Source: JBFWWP01 sp050246115 (GTDB lineage Bacteria > Planctomycetota > UBA8108 > UBA1146 > JAJFFE01). From it: a stretch of 64,000 nucleotides of DNA. The notes under the pieces are model-generated. The model was not told where the DNA came from, ran no database searches, and saw only the letters and a list, made by a program, of their open reading frames with translations. A program made the translations under genes and the position numbers. The stretch covers positions 369,655-433,654 of the forward strand of contig JBFWWP010000001.1 in assembly GCA_050246115.1 (NCBI GenBank), in the 5' to 3' direction. Every line of letters starts with the position of its first letter. Position 1 is the first letter of the stretch. This document shows positions 9,313 to 18,214 of the stretch, one piece after another.

Positions 9313-10482
9313 CTACACGTGCTTCGGGTCGAAGGCGTCTTGGAGCGCGTCGGTGAGCACGTTGAATGCCAGCACCAACCCGACCATGAACGCGGTGGCT
9401 GTCCCGATCTGCCAGAAGAAGCCGTTCTGAACCTCTTGGCTGGACTGGCTGATCATGATTCCCCAACTGGGCCCCTTCTTCACGCCAAGGCCCAGAAAGC
9501 TCAAGATCACCTCGGACTTGACGGCGCCGATGAAGAGCAAAGAGAAGTTGATGAACATCAGGTGCGCCGTGTTTGGCAGGACATGGCGCAGCAGAATGTA
9601 CATGCGCCCGAAGCCGACGGCGGTAGCCGCCTGTACGTACTCGAGCTCTCGAAGCTTGAGCACTTCTCCCCGGATCACGCGGCAGGGCCCGATCCAGAAG
9701 GTCAGACAGAAGGCGGCATACACGGGCACGAGGGTTTGCTCGAGGCGAGAACCGGTGAAGGCAAAAGCCAGCACCGCCAGTAACACCAGATTGGGCACCG
9801 ACGAGAACGTCGAGTAGAGCCAGGTGACCACCCAATCGACCCACGAGCCGAAGTAGCCGGCGGCCGCACCAAGCACCGCCCCCAGGAGCACCGAGATGAA
9901 CGCGGTGACCAAGCCGATTTGGACGGCGACCTTCACCGAGTAGAGCGCGCGCATCAGGATCGAGCGGCCCTGACGGTCGGTGCCGAATGACAGCGAGATA
10001 GCACGGCGGGTCTGATCGCTCGCAGACAGTGGAGCGAAGAGGGAGGCGACCGAGGTCTCGAGTCGATCGATTTCGGCCAGCGCCTCCGGCGAGTCCAGCT
10101 CGTCGAAGGCGTCGATCGCCTCGAGCCGCGCCCAACACTCCTCGATGGTGGCTTCGAATCGAGCGTCATCGAGGTCGGCCAATCGGAGGGGGCCGAGGTC
10201 TAGATCCTCAGGATTGCGCTGCGTGCTCGCGAGGTGCTTTTCGACTCCTTGAATGTAGGTACTCGCCTGATCCAACCGGGCGTCTGGGGGGGGCGTGGTG
10301 CCGAATCCTCGCAAGTTCCCGGGAGCGACCCGGCGCTCGGTATCCTCGAGGCTGACGAAGCCCGTGAGCAATACGGCCAACGCGATCATCAGATAGGCCG
10401 CCGTCACGACCAGGGACAAGACGGCGCTCTTGCTGCGCAAGAGCTTCCGCGCCTCCCGGCTGCGGAGGAAGCGCGGGATCAC
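9313..10482 (-). CDS. oppC: oligopeptide ABC importer permease, OppC type, with an extra N-terminal helical insert
   Basis: About 389 residues. The C-terminal half is a normal BPD-type permease with the DppC/OppC entry motif (FGTDRQGRSILMRALYS) and the EAA-like loop. Between the first membrane helix and that core lies an unusual charged segment of roughly 120 residues, rich in Asp, Glu, Leu and Ala and probably helical, facing the periplasm. I chose the GTG at 10482 because it overlaps the OppB stop (GTGA). A longer open frame upstream to 10884 is only antiparallel read-through inside oppB. Confidence 0.9.
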   Translation of the reverse strand: MIPRFLRSREARKLLRSKSAVLSLVVTAAYLMIALAVLLTGFVSLEDTERRVAPGNLRGFGTTPPPDARLDQASTYIQGVEKHLASTQRNPEDLDLGPLRLADLDDARFEATIEECWARLEAIDAFDELDSPEALAEIDRLETSVASLFAPLSASDQTRRAISLSFGTDRQGRSILMRALYSVKVAVQIGLVTAFISVLLGAVLGAAAGYFGSWVDWVVTWLYSTFSSVPNLVLLAVLAFAFTGSRLEQTLVPVYAAFCLTFWIGPCRVIRGEVLKLRELEYVQAATAVGFGRMYILLRHVLPNTAHLMFINFSLLFIGAVKSEVILSFLGLGVKKGPSWGIMISQSSQEVQNGFFWQIGTATAFMVGLVLAFNVLTDALQDAFDPKHV

Positions 10483-11438
10483 GACAGCCTCACTCTCGGG
10501 TCGACCAGCGCGTACATCACATCGGTGAGGATGTTGGTCAAGATGAAGAGCGCGGCGAACATGGCAGTGAAGACCTGGACGACCGGGAAGTCCTTGGCGG
10601 TGATCGCGGTGATCAACTGCTGCCCCATTCCAGGGATGCGGAAGTACCGCTCCAGCAGGATCGAACCGGTGATCAAGAACGGCAGGGTGATCATGATGCG
10701 GGTGATGATCGAGATCATCGCGTTCTTCAGCATGTGGACGAAGATGACCTTGCGCTTGGAGGCGCCCTTGGCGAGCGCGGTCAGGATGTAGTCCCGGTTG
10801 CTTTCCTCGACCATGACCGCACGGTAGTAGCGCGTGTCGTAGCCCATGGCGACGATTACGCTGATGATCACCGGTAGCAGGCAATAGTAGGCCCAGCTTT
10901 GGACGACGTTACGTTGGTTCTCGCTGAGGTCGTAGCCACTGATGGCGAAGAACTTGCCACCCGTGGCGGCGGCGCCGTAGTACTGGCCGAAGATGATGTA
11001 GACCAGGAAGCTGATGCTCATCCCGAGCACCGCCGCGACCATCAGGGTCTTGTCGATCAGTCGGCCGCGATAGAAGGCCGACAGGAGACCGATGAGGATC
11101 GAGATCAAGCTCGTGAGGACCAAGGCCGGCACGGTCAGCGCGAGGGTCGGCACCACCGACTCCCGGAGGAGTTGGCCGACCTGTTTGCCGGGCTTGTCCC
11201 AGCTTTCGACGGTGAAGTCGAGAGTGACCACCTCCCCGAGGAAGCGTAGATACTGGACCGCAAACGGGCGGTCGAGGCCCAGAGCCTGCTGCTTCGCCGC
11301 GTAGTCATCCTGGTTCGGGTTCTTGCCCAAGAACCCCATCACCGGATCCTCCACTCGCAGGGCACCCATCATGAGCGCAATGATGCTCAGGTACACTGGC
11401 AAGCTGTGCAGGATCCGACGGAGAACGTAGGTCCACAT
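10479..11438 (-). CDS. oppB: oligopeptide ABC importer permease, OppB type
   Basis: 319 residues. The N-terminus (MWTYVLRRILHSLPVYLSII) and the six-helix BPD permease layout match the OppB/DppB family. A soluble loop after helix 1 contains the LGLDRPFAVQYLRFL motif typical of this family. The stop overlaps the OppC GTG start, and the gene lies about 50 bp downstream of the binding protein. Confidence 0.93.
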   Translation of the reverse strand: MWTYVLRRILHSLPVYLSIIALMMGALRVEDPVMGFLGKNPNQDDYAAKQQALGLDRPFAVQYLRFLGEVVTLDFTVESWDKPGKQVGQLLRESVVPTLALTVPALVLTSLISILIGLLSAFYRGRLIDKTLMVAAVLGMSISFLVYIIFGQYYGAAATGGKFFAISGYDLSENQRNVVQSWAYYCLLPVIISVIVAMGYDTRYYRAVMVEESNRDYILTALAKGASKRKVIFVHMLKNAMISIITRIMITLPFLITGSILLERYFRIPGMGQQLITAITAKDFPVVQVFTAMFAALFILTNILTDVMYALVDPRVRLS

Positions 11439-11489
11439 CGTTTGGCGGGCCCTCGGGGGTTGAGTGACGTGCTGCTCGACGGCTCGGCG

Positions 11490-13490
11490 CTAGGGTCGTT
11501 TGGAGTCGTCTACGTCCAGGTACTTGATCCAGTTGTAGAAATCTTCCGAGGGCTTGAAGTTCGCGAGCCACGGCTGCACCAGGTACTCGCGTGTGCGCGC
11601 CAAGCTGCCCGCTGCCGGGCAGTCGGTCAGCACCATGTCGCGCATGCGCTCGTAGATTTGCGTGCGCTCCGGCGACGGTCCCATCGAGATGATTTGCCGG
11701 TAGAGTGCGTCGTAAGCGGGGTTCTTGTAGTTGAAGTGGTTCGAGCCCGGGGACTCGTTCGGGCCGTAGAACAGCGCCAAGTTGTTCTCCGCGTCGGGGT
11801 AGTCCGAGCCCCACGCGAACGAGAAGAACGGCGCCTTCTTGTTATTGATGGCTTCGATCAACGCCGAGAAGTCGACCAGTCTCACGTTCAGTTGGATGCC
11901 GATTTTCTCCAGTTGGCGCCGGGTCTGCTCCGACTGTTCCTGCGAGTTGCCTCCGCGACTCACGTAGTACTCGACGGTCGGAAACCCCGCGCCTTCGGGG
12001 TAACCGGCGCTCGCGAGGAGCTCACGCGCCTTGTCGAGGTTGCCCTTCACGTAGCTGATCGGTGCGACGTGACCCGGCGGGTGACCATCGAGGTTGGGGG
12101 GGATCGGGCCGTCATAGACGATCGCCAGGCCTTCGTAGAAGGTGTCGTTCGTCTCTTCCCAATCGAGGGCGTGGCAGATCGCCTGACGAATCTGACGACC
12201 CTTGTCCGTGTACCCGCCCAGCAGCGGGTCCTCCATGTTGAAGCCCTTGAAGATGTAGTCGAGCAACGGAACGCTGTGGTGCACGATGCCTCGGCTCTTC
12301 AGCTCACGCTGAAGACGCAGGCGGTTGCCGTCGGCTGCCTTCGACAACTTGCGAAAGGCGGTGTTCGTGTTCTCCGCCGGTACTTGCGTGTAGCCGATCC
12401 GGCCGGCCATGAACTCGAGCCACATGGGTTGATCCTCGACGAACATCGAGATTTCGACCCGGTCGACGATCGGCAGGCGCTTGCCCGCCGGGATGTGGAA
12501 ACCGAGCGCTTCGTCCCCGACTTCGTGCTCCGTCGGGTAGGTGCACTCGTGGTAGTTGACGTTGCGGTGGAAGACCATGCTCTTCGCGATGGCCCAGTCC
12601 TTCTCCTCGAGCGTGAAGGGGCCGGTGCCAACCGGGTTGCGACCGAACGCACTGCCGTAGTGTTCCACCGCCTCGCGCGGAACGATCGAGGTCTGGAACA
12701 TCGCCAGCACCCACAGGAATCGATAGACCGGCTGCTTGAGCCTGACCCTGAACTCGTGGCGACCGATCAGCTCGAAGCCGGCGACGGGGGCTTCGTAGTC
12801 GAAGGTCGGGGCTGCCCGCTGCGCACTGCGGTACTCGTCGAAACCGACGATCGTGTCTTCGAAGAGCCACCAGCTCTTGGGGTCGTTCTTCGGATCTGCC
12901 ATGCGCTTCCACGAGTAGAAGACGTCGCGCGCCTCGAGTTCGCGCCCCTTGCCGTCAGGAAAGCATGGATCGTCGTGAAACCGCACGCCGGGCTTCAGCT
13001 TGAAGTGGTAGGTGAGACGATCCTCCGAGACCTGCGGCATCTCCGTCAGCAGCAGGGGCTCGAGCTGGGCGGGGCGCGCGAGATACTTGTACTGCAGCAA
13101 GGTCTCATAGACCTGACACGCCGCGGTGTTGTCGTACGTCGTCGACCCGCGCACCGGATCGAGCGACTTCGGGCCGTCGGTCCTCATGGGGATCTGCAAG
13201 ACTTTGGTCTCGCTGCCGGCCACCGGTGTCGAAAGAGCCGCGAACGCGGCGAGGGCACAGATCCCGATGAAGGCGGCTCGTCCGCGGTCGAAACGAGCGC
13301 GGGTGCGGGCTCGAAGCGGGCTGCCGAGGTGTTGCCCGGCCGCGAGTGAATCGCCCTGGAGTGAATCGCCCTGGAGTGAATTGCCCTGGAGTGAATTGCC
13401 CGCGAGTGGACTGCCCAGAAGTCGACTGCACAAGAGTCGACGGCCGGCGCCCTTGGCCATGACCCTCCCGTGGACGGTGAATTGCGGCAT
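11490..13490 (-). CDS. oppA: oligopeptide-binding protein, SBP_bac_5 family, with odd repeat-bearing N-terminus
   Basis: About 666 residues. The mature part is a family 5 extracellular solute-binding protein (entry segment SLDPVRGSTTYDNTAACQVY; later PGVRFHDD, GTGPF, RQAICHALDW). It would deliver peptides or related solutes to the OppBC-DF transporter encoded downstream. The hydrophobic export segment (AAFIGICALAAFAALSTPVA) lies about 75 residues from the N-terminus. It is preceded by a basic region and by tandem (N/D)SLQG pentapeptides encoded by 15-bp repeats. I chose the ATG at 13490 because a GAGGAG lies seven bases upstream; the ATG at 13460 is an alternative. No start codon exists between the repeats and the hydrophobic segment, so the long N-region is real or the gene is mis-started by mutation. 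Confidence 0.9.
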   Translation of the reverse strand: MPQFTVHGRVMAKGAGRRLLCSRLLGSPLAGNSLQGNSLQGDSLQGDSLAAGQHLGSPLRARTRARFDRGRAAFIGICALAAFAALSTPVAGSETKVLQIPMRTDGPKSLDPVRGSTTYDNTAACQVYETLLQYKYLARPAQLEPLLLTEMPQVSEDRLTYHFKLKPGVRFHDDPCFPDGKGRELEARDVFYSWKRMADPKNDPKSWWLFEDTIVGFDEYRSAQRAAPTFDYEAPVAGFELIGRHEFRVRLKQPVYRFLWVLAMFQTSIVPREAVEHYGSAFGRNPVGTGPFTLEEKDWAIAKSMVFHRNVNYHECTYPTEHEVGDEALGFHIPAGKRLPIVDRVEISMFVEDQPMWLEFMAGRIGYTQVPAENTNTAFRKLSKAADGNRLRLQRELKSRGIVHHSVPLLDYIFKGFNMEDPLLGGYTDKGRQIRQAICHALDWEETNDTFYEGLAIVYDGPIPPNLDGHPPGHVAPISYVKGNLDKARELLASAGYPEGAGFPTVEYYVSRGGNSQEQSEQTRRQLEKIGIQLNVRLVDFSALIEAINNKKAPFFSFAWGSDYPDAENNLALFYGPNESPGSNHFNYKNPAYDALYRQIISMGPSPERTQIYERMRDMVLTDCPAAGSLARTREYLVQPWLANFKPSEDFYNWIKYLDVDDSKRP
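13346..13435. repeat. six degenerate 15-bp tandem repeats in the 5' end of the binding-protein gene
   Basis: Units begin at 13346, 13361, 13376, 13391, 13406 and 13421, each a variant of GTGAATCGCCCTGGA. The first three are nearly identical and the later ones drift. Read leftward in the gene frame they encode five-residue repeats of the (N/D)SLQG kind. Confidence 0.85.
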
Positions 13491-13910
13491 TCGGGAACTC
13501 CTCGTTCGACGTTGATGCAGCGTTCGGGGTCGCGACTGAACCTGTGGACGCGCAGCGGGCAAACCCGCGATCGCGCGCCCCAACGGAGCCGGCATGGTAC
13601 CGAATCGTCGCGCTGGGGCCAGTGTCCTCGGTCCCGTTTTCCAACTCGCACACGGGGTCGAGCCGAGTGGTTTGACCCGCGAGGGGTTCGTCCGGTACCC
13701 TTCGCGGCTCGGGATCGCGACCTGAAGTCCGCGGCAACGGGGTTGCAGCCCTTGGGTGCGGCGCGCTTACGGGTGCGCGGTCGAGCGCAGGCTTTCGAAA
13801 GCCCGCTCGAACAGAATCTACGCCCGACGCCATCGCGGTGCTCGCCTGATTCGGGGCGGCTGCGGGCGCGATCGGTCTTGCCAACGAACCATGACGAACG
13901 GGTGGTGCCC
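13491..13910. promoter_or_regulatory. divergent intergenic region between the peptide importer and the TPR-miaE pair
   Basis: About 420 bp separate two divergent transcription units, so it must hold promoters in both directions. I could not identify a convincing -35/-10 pair or operator. No small gene is convincing here; the open frames are GC-driven. Confidence 0.4.
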
Positions 13911-14756
13911 ATGTCGACCTGCCGGCGGTGGATGGCCGCGTGTCTCCCAGGGATTGTCGTTTGCGCGGTGGCGTTTGCGCAGGAGTCGAAGCCGTTGTCC
14001 GTCAAGGAGCGATTCGAGGCCCTGGACGCGCAGGGGGATCGAGCCGGTGTGGTCGCGCTTTGGCGGGAGCATCCGGATCAGGCGCTGCTCGTCATCGACT
14101 CGTACCTCGAAGGCAGTCTGTCCCTTCGCGAGCAGTCACCGACGCCCGACGCGACCCAGATTCGCGAGTTGCACGAGCGCGCCCTTCGGGGTGCGAGTGC
14201 CGCAGATGAGGCGCTGGGGCGCAAGATCTTCAGCGACTATGCCGCGGCCTTCGTCAGTTGGAACGCAGCCGAGAGGGAGCGCTTTCGCGCCGGCCAGAAG
14301 GCCTATGGCGATGCGCGCGAGGCGCTGCAGGCCGCCGATTACGAGCGCGCCCTCGCGTTCGGACAACGCTGCACGGAACTCGCCCGACCGTTGGGCGATT
14401 GGTGGGGATCCGCCATGGGGTGGTCGGCCATCGGCGCGGCGCTGGAGCCTCTGGGGCGGCTCGACGAGGCCGTTGCCGCGCATGGGGCTGCGCGCATGAT
14501 CTACTCGGATCTGGGACTCGTGGGCGCCGAGTATCGCAGCTTGCGTGCTCAAGGTCGGGTCCTCGTCGAACTCGGTCGGCTGCCGCACGCCATTCTGAGT
14601 CTAGGCGAAGCCATTGTGCTGGCGCGCCGCCTCGAGGACGCAAAGGGGCTCGGCGAACTCGAATCCGCGCTCGCGAATGCGTTGGCGCTACAGGCTGCCA
14701 GGAACGGTGGGGCGCCCGCGGAGCCGACCACGAAGCCCAGTGCTGGCGGTCGCTGA
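13911..14756 (+). CDS. secreted TPR-type protein, function unknown
   Basis: About 281 residues. A signal peptide is visible (MSTCRRWMAACLPGIVVCAV, cleavage near AFA-QE). The rest is helical, with TPR-like units in the C-terminal half (A/L/G-rich helices such as the one around GDWWGSAMGWSAIGAALEPL, then two similar helix pairs). The C-terminus is a short Pro/Thr/Ala tail. I chose ATG 13911 because the signal peptide begins there; two GTG codons lie just upstream. The stop overlaps the miaE start by one base, so the two are translated together. Confidence 0.78.
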   Translation: MSTCRRWMAACLPGIVVCAVAFAQESKPLSVKERFEALDAQGDRAGVVALWREHPDQALLVIDSYLEGSLSLREQSPTPDATQIRELHERALRGASAADEALGRKIFSDYAAAFVSWNAAERERFRAGQKAYGDAREALQAADYERALAFGQRCTELARPLGDWWGSAMGWSAIGAALEPLGRLDEAVAAHGAARMIYSDLGLVGAEYRSLRAQGRVLVELGRLPHAILSLGEAIVLARRLEDAKGLGELESALANALALQAARNGGAPAEPTTKPSAGGR

Positions 14757-15418
14757 TGCATCACCCTCCGCCAGAGCCCGGCGCAGCGCCGACCGCCTTC
14801 GCTTGGACGGATCCGCTCGAGCACCTGCCGCTCCGGCTCGCGAGTTCACCGACTTGGATCGAAGTCGCGTTGGCGGACTTGGACGCCGTGCTCATCGACC
14901 ATGCGTTCTGTGAACACAAGGCCGCGGTGAGCGCGCTCGCCATCATCAATCGGTACTCGGATGTGCCCGCGCTCGTGCGGCCGATGTTGGCCCTGGCCCG
15001 CGAAGAGATGATGCACATGCGCCAAGTCTTGGACGTGCTCGACGCGCGCAACCTGGTGCTCGGTAAGCCGACCTCGGACCGCTACGTGACCGAACTTCGT
15101 CGGCGGTTGGCCACGGAGGGCGAAGGGCTCGGGGGACTTGGCGATCACTTGCTCGTGCTCGCTTTCGTCGAAGCCCGTTCGTGTGAACGGTTCCGCCTGT
15201 TGGCGCGCGCGTTGTGCGGTGACGCCGACGCGGAGCGGGATCGATTGGGCCGCTTCTACCGCCAACTCGCCGAGGCAGAAGGGCGCCATTGGGAGTTGTT
15301 TCGCGACTTGGCTTGCGAGGTCTTGCCGCGGTCGCGTGTCTTGGATCGGATCGAACAGGCAAGCGGTATCGAGGCGGAGATCGTGCGTTCGTTGCCGGTC
15401 GAAGCGCGCATGCACTGA
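14756..15418 (+). CDS. miaE: tRNA-(2-methylthio-N6-isopentenyladenosine) hydroxylase
   Basis: 220 residues of the MiaE diiron family. The ferritin-like carboxylate/histidine ligands are visible in sequence order: an EHKAA helix, REEMMHM (ExxH), an EARSCERF helix and AEAEGRHWELF (ExxH). The enzyme hydroxylates the isopentenyl group of ms2i6A37 in tRNA using oxygen. The ATG is embedded in the preceding stop (TGATG). The N-terminal ten residues are Pro-rich. Confidence 0.9.
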   Translation: MHHPPPEPGAAPTAFAWTDPLEHLPLRLASSPTWIEVALADLDAVLIDHAFCEHKAAVSALAIINRYSDVPALVRPMLALAREEMMHMRQVLDVLDARNLVLGKPTSDRYVTELRRRLATEGEGLGGLGDHLLVLAFVEARSCERFRLLARALCGDADAERDRLGRFYRQLAEAEGRHWELFRDLACEVLPRSRVLDRIEQASGIEAEIVRSLPVEARMH

Positions 15419-15459
15419 ATCGATCCGCGCGACCGCGCTCGTTCCTTACCGGCAGCCGG

Positions 15460-16329
15460 CTACCCGGGGGCGTTGCTCTCGGAGGTCGCCGCCGCCGGCG
15501 GGTCGCCAGCCACCAGAGCGAGAACCGAGCGCTCGAGTTCGGCCGCGACCTGGGTCCAACCATCGCGGTTCGAGGCAATCGCGGCGAACACCCGTGGCGC
15601 CCCGAAGCGAACCTCGATCGCTACCGGCCGTGGCAAGCGTGCGTGCGGCGGCAGTGCCTCGTGGGTGCCGGTCACGCCGCACGGCACGACGGGCACCGGC
15701 GTTCCCGCCACCAGCATGCCGATGCCTTCGCGAAAGCGCTGGGGCCGGCCGTCTCGCGAGCGCGTTCCTTCCGGGAACAGGATCATGACGTCGTCGCCCG
15801 CGAGCACGCGCTCGCGCAGTTCGCCGAGAGCGTGGCGACCGCCACCTCGCTGACGCCAAACCGGCAAGGCATTCAGCAGCCGCGTGGCCAGCCATGAGCC
15901 CGAGGTCGTCTTGAAGAACACGTCGCCAGCGGCCAGGGGGTACGCTCGTATGCGCATCGCGGCCGGCAGGGCGGCGGCGATGCACAGGGCGTCCAGGTGG
16001 CTGCGGTGGTTGGCGACGATGAGGCACGGCCCGTGCGGCGGCAGCGTGTCGCGGCCCGTGACTCGGAGCCGGTGGTAGGTTCGTAAGTAGACCCGCACGA
16101 TCGTTCGAAACAGCGCCTGGGAGATGACCGAGGCCAGCCCGCTCTCGCGCCGCGCGCTGCGGAGCCTTTCTCCGGGCGCGAGTCCTTGATCGCTTGCCGG
16201 GCGGTAGTGCCAGGGGTCGGACTTCGGGCTGGTGGAGGGGTCGTCGGTCAAGGGCGGGTCTCCCGAGGACTGCGCCCGCTCTCGGGTCCGTGTCCGCACT
16301 CGTTGATTCTCGGGTTCCGGGCTTCGCAC
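15460..16329 (-). CDS. plsC: 1-acyl-sn-glycerol-3-phosphate acyltransferase family protein
   Basis: 289 residues. It has the acyltransferase NHxxxxD motif (NHRSHLD) and the FPEGTRSRDG motif, followed by a VPVVPCGVTGTHE region typical of PlsC. It would acylate lysophosphatidic acid to phosphatidic acid at the membrane. The first 65 residues are charged and low-complexity. It lies 84 bp downstream of cdsA and a CDP-alcohol transferase, forming a phospholipid synthesis cluster. Confidence 0.9.
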   Translation of the reverse strand: MRSPEPENQRVRTRTRERAQSSGDPPLTDDPSTSPKSDPWHYRPASDQGLAPGERLRSARRESGLASVISQALFRTIVRVYLRTYHRLRVTGRDTLPPHGPCLIVANHRSHLDALCIAAALPAAMRIRAYPLAAGDVFFKTTSGSWLATRLLNALPVWRQRGGGRHALGELRERVLAGDDVMILFPEGTRSRDGRPQRFREGIGMLVAGTPVPVVPCGVTGTHEALPPHARLPRPVAIEVRFGAPRVFAAIASNRDGWTQVAAELERSVLALVAGDPPAAATSESNAPG

Positions 16330-16413
16330 GGGCGGTCCGCACCCGGCTCGCGACAGCTCCGGGTTGGTTCTCCGAGGAGAGTACTCCTTCTCCGAACCCC
16401 ACGGGCCACGGGG

Positions 16414-17403
16414 TCACCCACCATTTCCGGTCCAGACACGAACTGGACGGTCGAGTCCGACGCCGGCGAAGTAGTGGACGTAGTGAAATGCCGCGGGTAC
16501 GGCGAGCAGCAGGCTGTCGAAACGATCGAGTAGGCCGCCGTGTCCAGGGATCAGCTGGCCCATGTCCTTGATGCCGAGGTCGCGCTTCACGCTCGAGAGC
16601 ACGAGGTCGCCGAGTTGGCCGGTGATGGAGATGATCACGCCAAGGGCGATCCAATGCCCGGGGTGGGCCAGCGGCGTCGCCGCGAACATCGAGTGACCCA
16701 CCCAGCAAAACAGCGACGTGGTGAGCACCATCGCCCCGACACTGCCGGCGATCGTCTTGCCGGGGCTGATGCGAGGGACGAGCTTGGGGCCGCCCACGCT
16801 CTTGCCCACCACGAACGCGAAGACGTCGTTGAGCTCGATGCAGAGCAGGAGGCCGAGCAGGAGCGGGCGGTAGTGCGAATCGTTCGCGAAGTAGGAGTAG
16901 TGGGTGAGGCACACTCCAAACAGCAAGAACGCCAGGGACCCGAGGGCAACGCGTTGCAAGTAGCCGCTCGGGCTCGGCCCCCACATGCCGCCGATCACGA
17001 TGGCGACGCCGACGATGGTGGTGAGCGCGACGTAGAGCCCGTACCAGTGGTCGAAGGCGGCGAACGTCAACGCGACGATCCCGACGACGACCGTTGCGCT
17101 CACGACCCGATCGCGAAAGAGGCCGGTCGCGCGAGCGAACTCGCGGTGGCAGAGGATCGCCAAGATCGCGGTGGTCGCGATCACCCACGTGCGGCCCAAG
17201 AGCACCGGCCCGACCAGGATCGGTATGATGACCAGCCACGACCCGGTTCGCTGGTAGACTTCGCGGCGTAGAACTCGGTCGATTCGTCCGACGCGATGCA
17301 GGGCCTCGACGACCACGGGTACGAGGAGCAGCAGAAGGCCCAAGCCGCTCAGAATGCCGAGGGTCGTCGGTTCGGTGGCGATCTCGCGTAGCCATGCGGT
17401 CAC
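16414..17403 (-). CDS. cdsA: phosphatidate cytidylyltransferase
   Basis: 329 residues with eight or so membrane helices and the CdsA C-terminal signature region (SVKRDLGIKDMGQLIPGHGG then LLDRFDSLLLAVPAAF). It makes CDP-diacylglycerol from phosphatidate and CTP. The middle contains the LNDVFAFVVGKSVGG and ISPGKTIAGSVGA motifs of the family. It is eight bases downstream of the CDP-alcohol phosphatidyltransferase, whose substrate it would supply. Confidence 0.94.
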   Translation of the reverse strand: MTAWLREIATEPTTLGILSGLGLLLLLVPVVVEALHRVGRIDRVLRREVYQRTGSWLVIIPILVGPVLLGRTWVIATTAILAILCHREFARATGLFRDRVVSATVVVGIVALTFAAFDHWYGLYVALTTIVGVAIVIGGMWGPSPSGYLQRVALGSLAFLLFGVCLTHYSYFANDSHYRPLLLGLLLCIELNDVFAFVVGKSVGGPKLVPRISPGKTIAGSVGAMVLTTSLFCWVGHSMFAATPLAHPGHWIALGVIISITGQLGDLVLSSVKRDLGIKDMGQLIPGHGGLLDRFDSLLLAVPAAFHYVHYFAGVGLDRPVRVWTGNGG

Positions 17404-17410
17404 GGGAGTC

Positions 17411-18127
17411 TCACTCTCTCGGCGTTCGCAGTCGCTTGGCGATGCGGATCAGGCGCCGAAGCACCGTGACCAAGGTTCCGACCAGGACGAGCAGCAAGGC
17501 CCAGGTCCACGGTCCGCCAACGGCTCCCCGAGCGACCCACCACTGCGCGGGCGCAATCGCCTGCACCATGGCCACCGCCGCGATCGTCGTCATGCGCTGC
17601 TGCTTGGCGAACGGCCCGCAGTAGTCCTGGCCACCGGCGGCGACGGCCCCCAAGTAGCGCACGTACGCGCAGCTCACCGCGGCCACGGCAGCGCCCAGCC
17701 CGAGCAGCGGGCTGCTGCCCGTGGCGAGGCCCGCTCCGAAGAGAACCGCCACGTCCGAGACCCGATCCGGGAAGTCGTTGTAGAGCTCCCCGAGGGCGGA
17801 CGCCTTGCCGGTTTGAACCGCGACCATGCCATCCAGGAGATTCGCGATCAGCCGCACAAGGATCAGCACGGCCGCCGCGACGCACAGCGCTCTCGCGATC
17901 CCACCCGAGGTGTGGGCGGAGGCCGCAAGGCTGACGCCTGCAAGAAGGGCCGCCAAGCAGCCCGCGACCGAGATGGAGTTGGGCGTCGCTCCGGCCCGAG
18001 CCAAAGCAGTCGCCAGGGATTGCATGACGCTCCAGTCGCGACTGGCCACCGGGCGTCGGTCCTTCGGCGCCGAGCCGGACTCGGCCGCGATGGCTGACGA
18101 GTCGAGCACCGAGTGGGTCGGTTTCAC
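17411..18127 (-). CDS. CDP-alcohol phosphatidyltransferase family protein
   Basis: About 238 residues, six membrane helices. The family motif is present in a variant form: LLDGMVAVQTGKASALGELY followed by NDFPDRVSD, so the Asp residues are kept but the usual Ala-Arg pair after DG is changed. Members transfer a phosphatidyl group from CDP-diacylglycerol to an alcohol. I chose the GTG at 18127 because AAGGAG lies five bases upstream. It sits between an isocitrate dehydrogenase and cdsA. The alcohol substrate cannot be told from sequence. Confidence 0.86.
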   Translation of the reverse strand: MKPTHSVLDSSAIAAESGSAPKDRRPVASRDWSVMQSLATALARAGATPNSISVAGCLAALLAGVSLAASAHTSGGIARALCVAAAVLILVRLIANLLDGMVAVQTGKASALGELYNDFPDRVSDVAVLFGAGLATGSSPLLGLGAAVAAVSCAYVRYLGAVAAGGQDYCGPFAKQQRMTTIAAVAMVQAIAPAQWWVARGAVGGPWTWALLLVLVGTLVTVLRRLIRIAKRLRTPRE

Positions 18128-18214
18128 GCCGTCTCCTTCCCTCCGGGTACGGGCCGCGGGTCGCCATGAGCCGTCGGCTCTCACGACGGGCCCAGAAGCT
18201 GGGCCCCCGCGTGA

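Noticed and set aside
11406..13349. Plus-strand frame of 647 codons
   Set aside because: Antisense to the peptide-binding protein gene, which has a clear family match and signal.
15446..17395. Minus-strand frame of 649 codons
   Set aside because: Shadow of plsC and cdsA in a shifted frame; no domain, Arg/Pro-rich.
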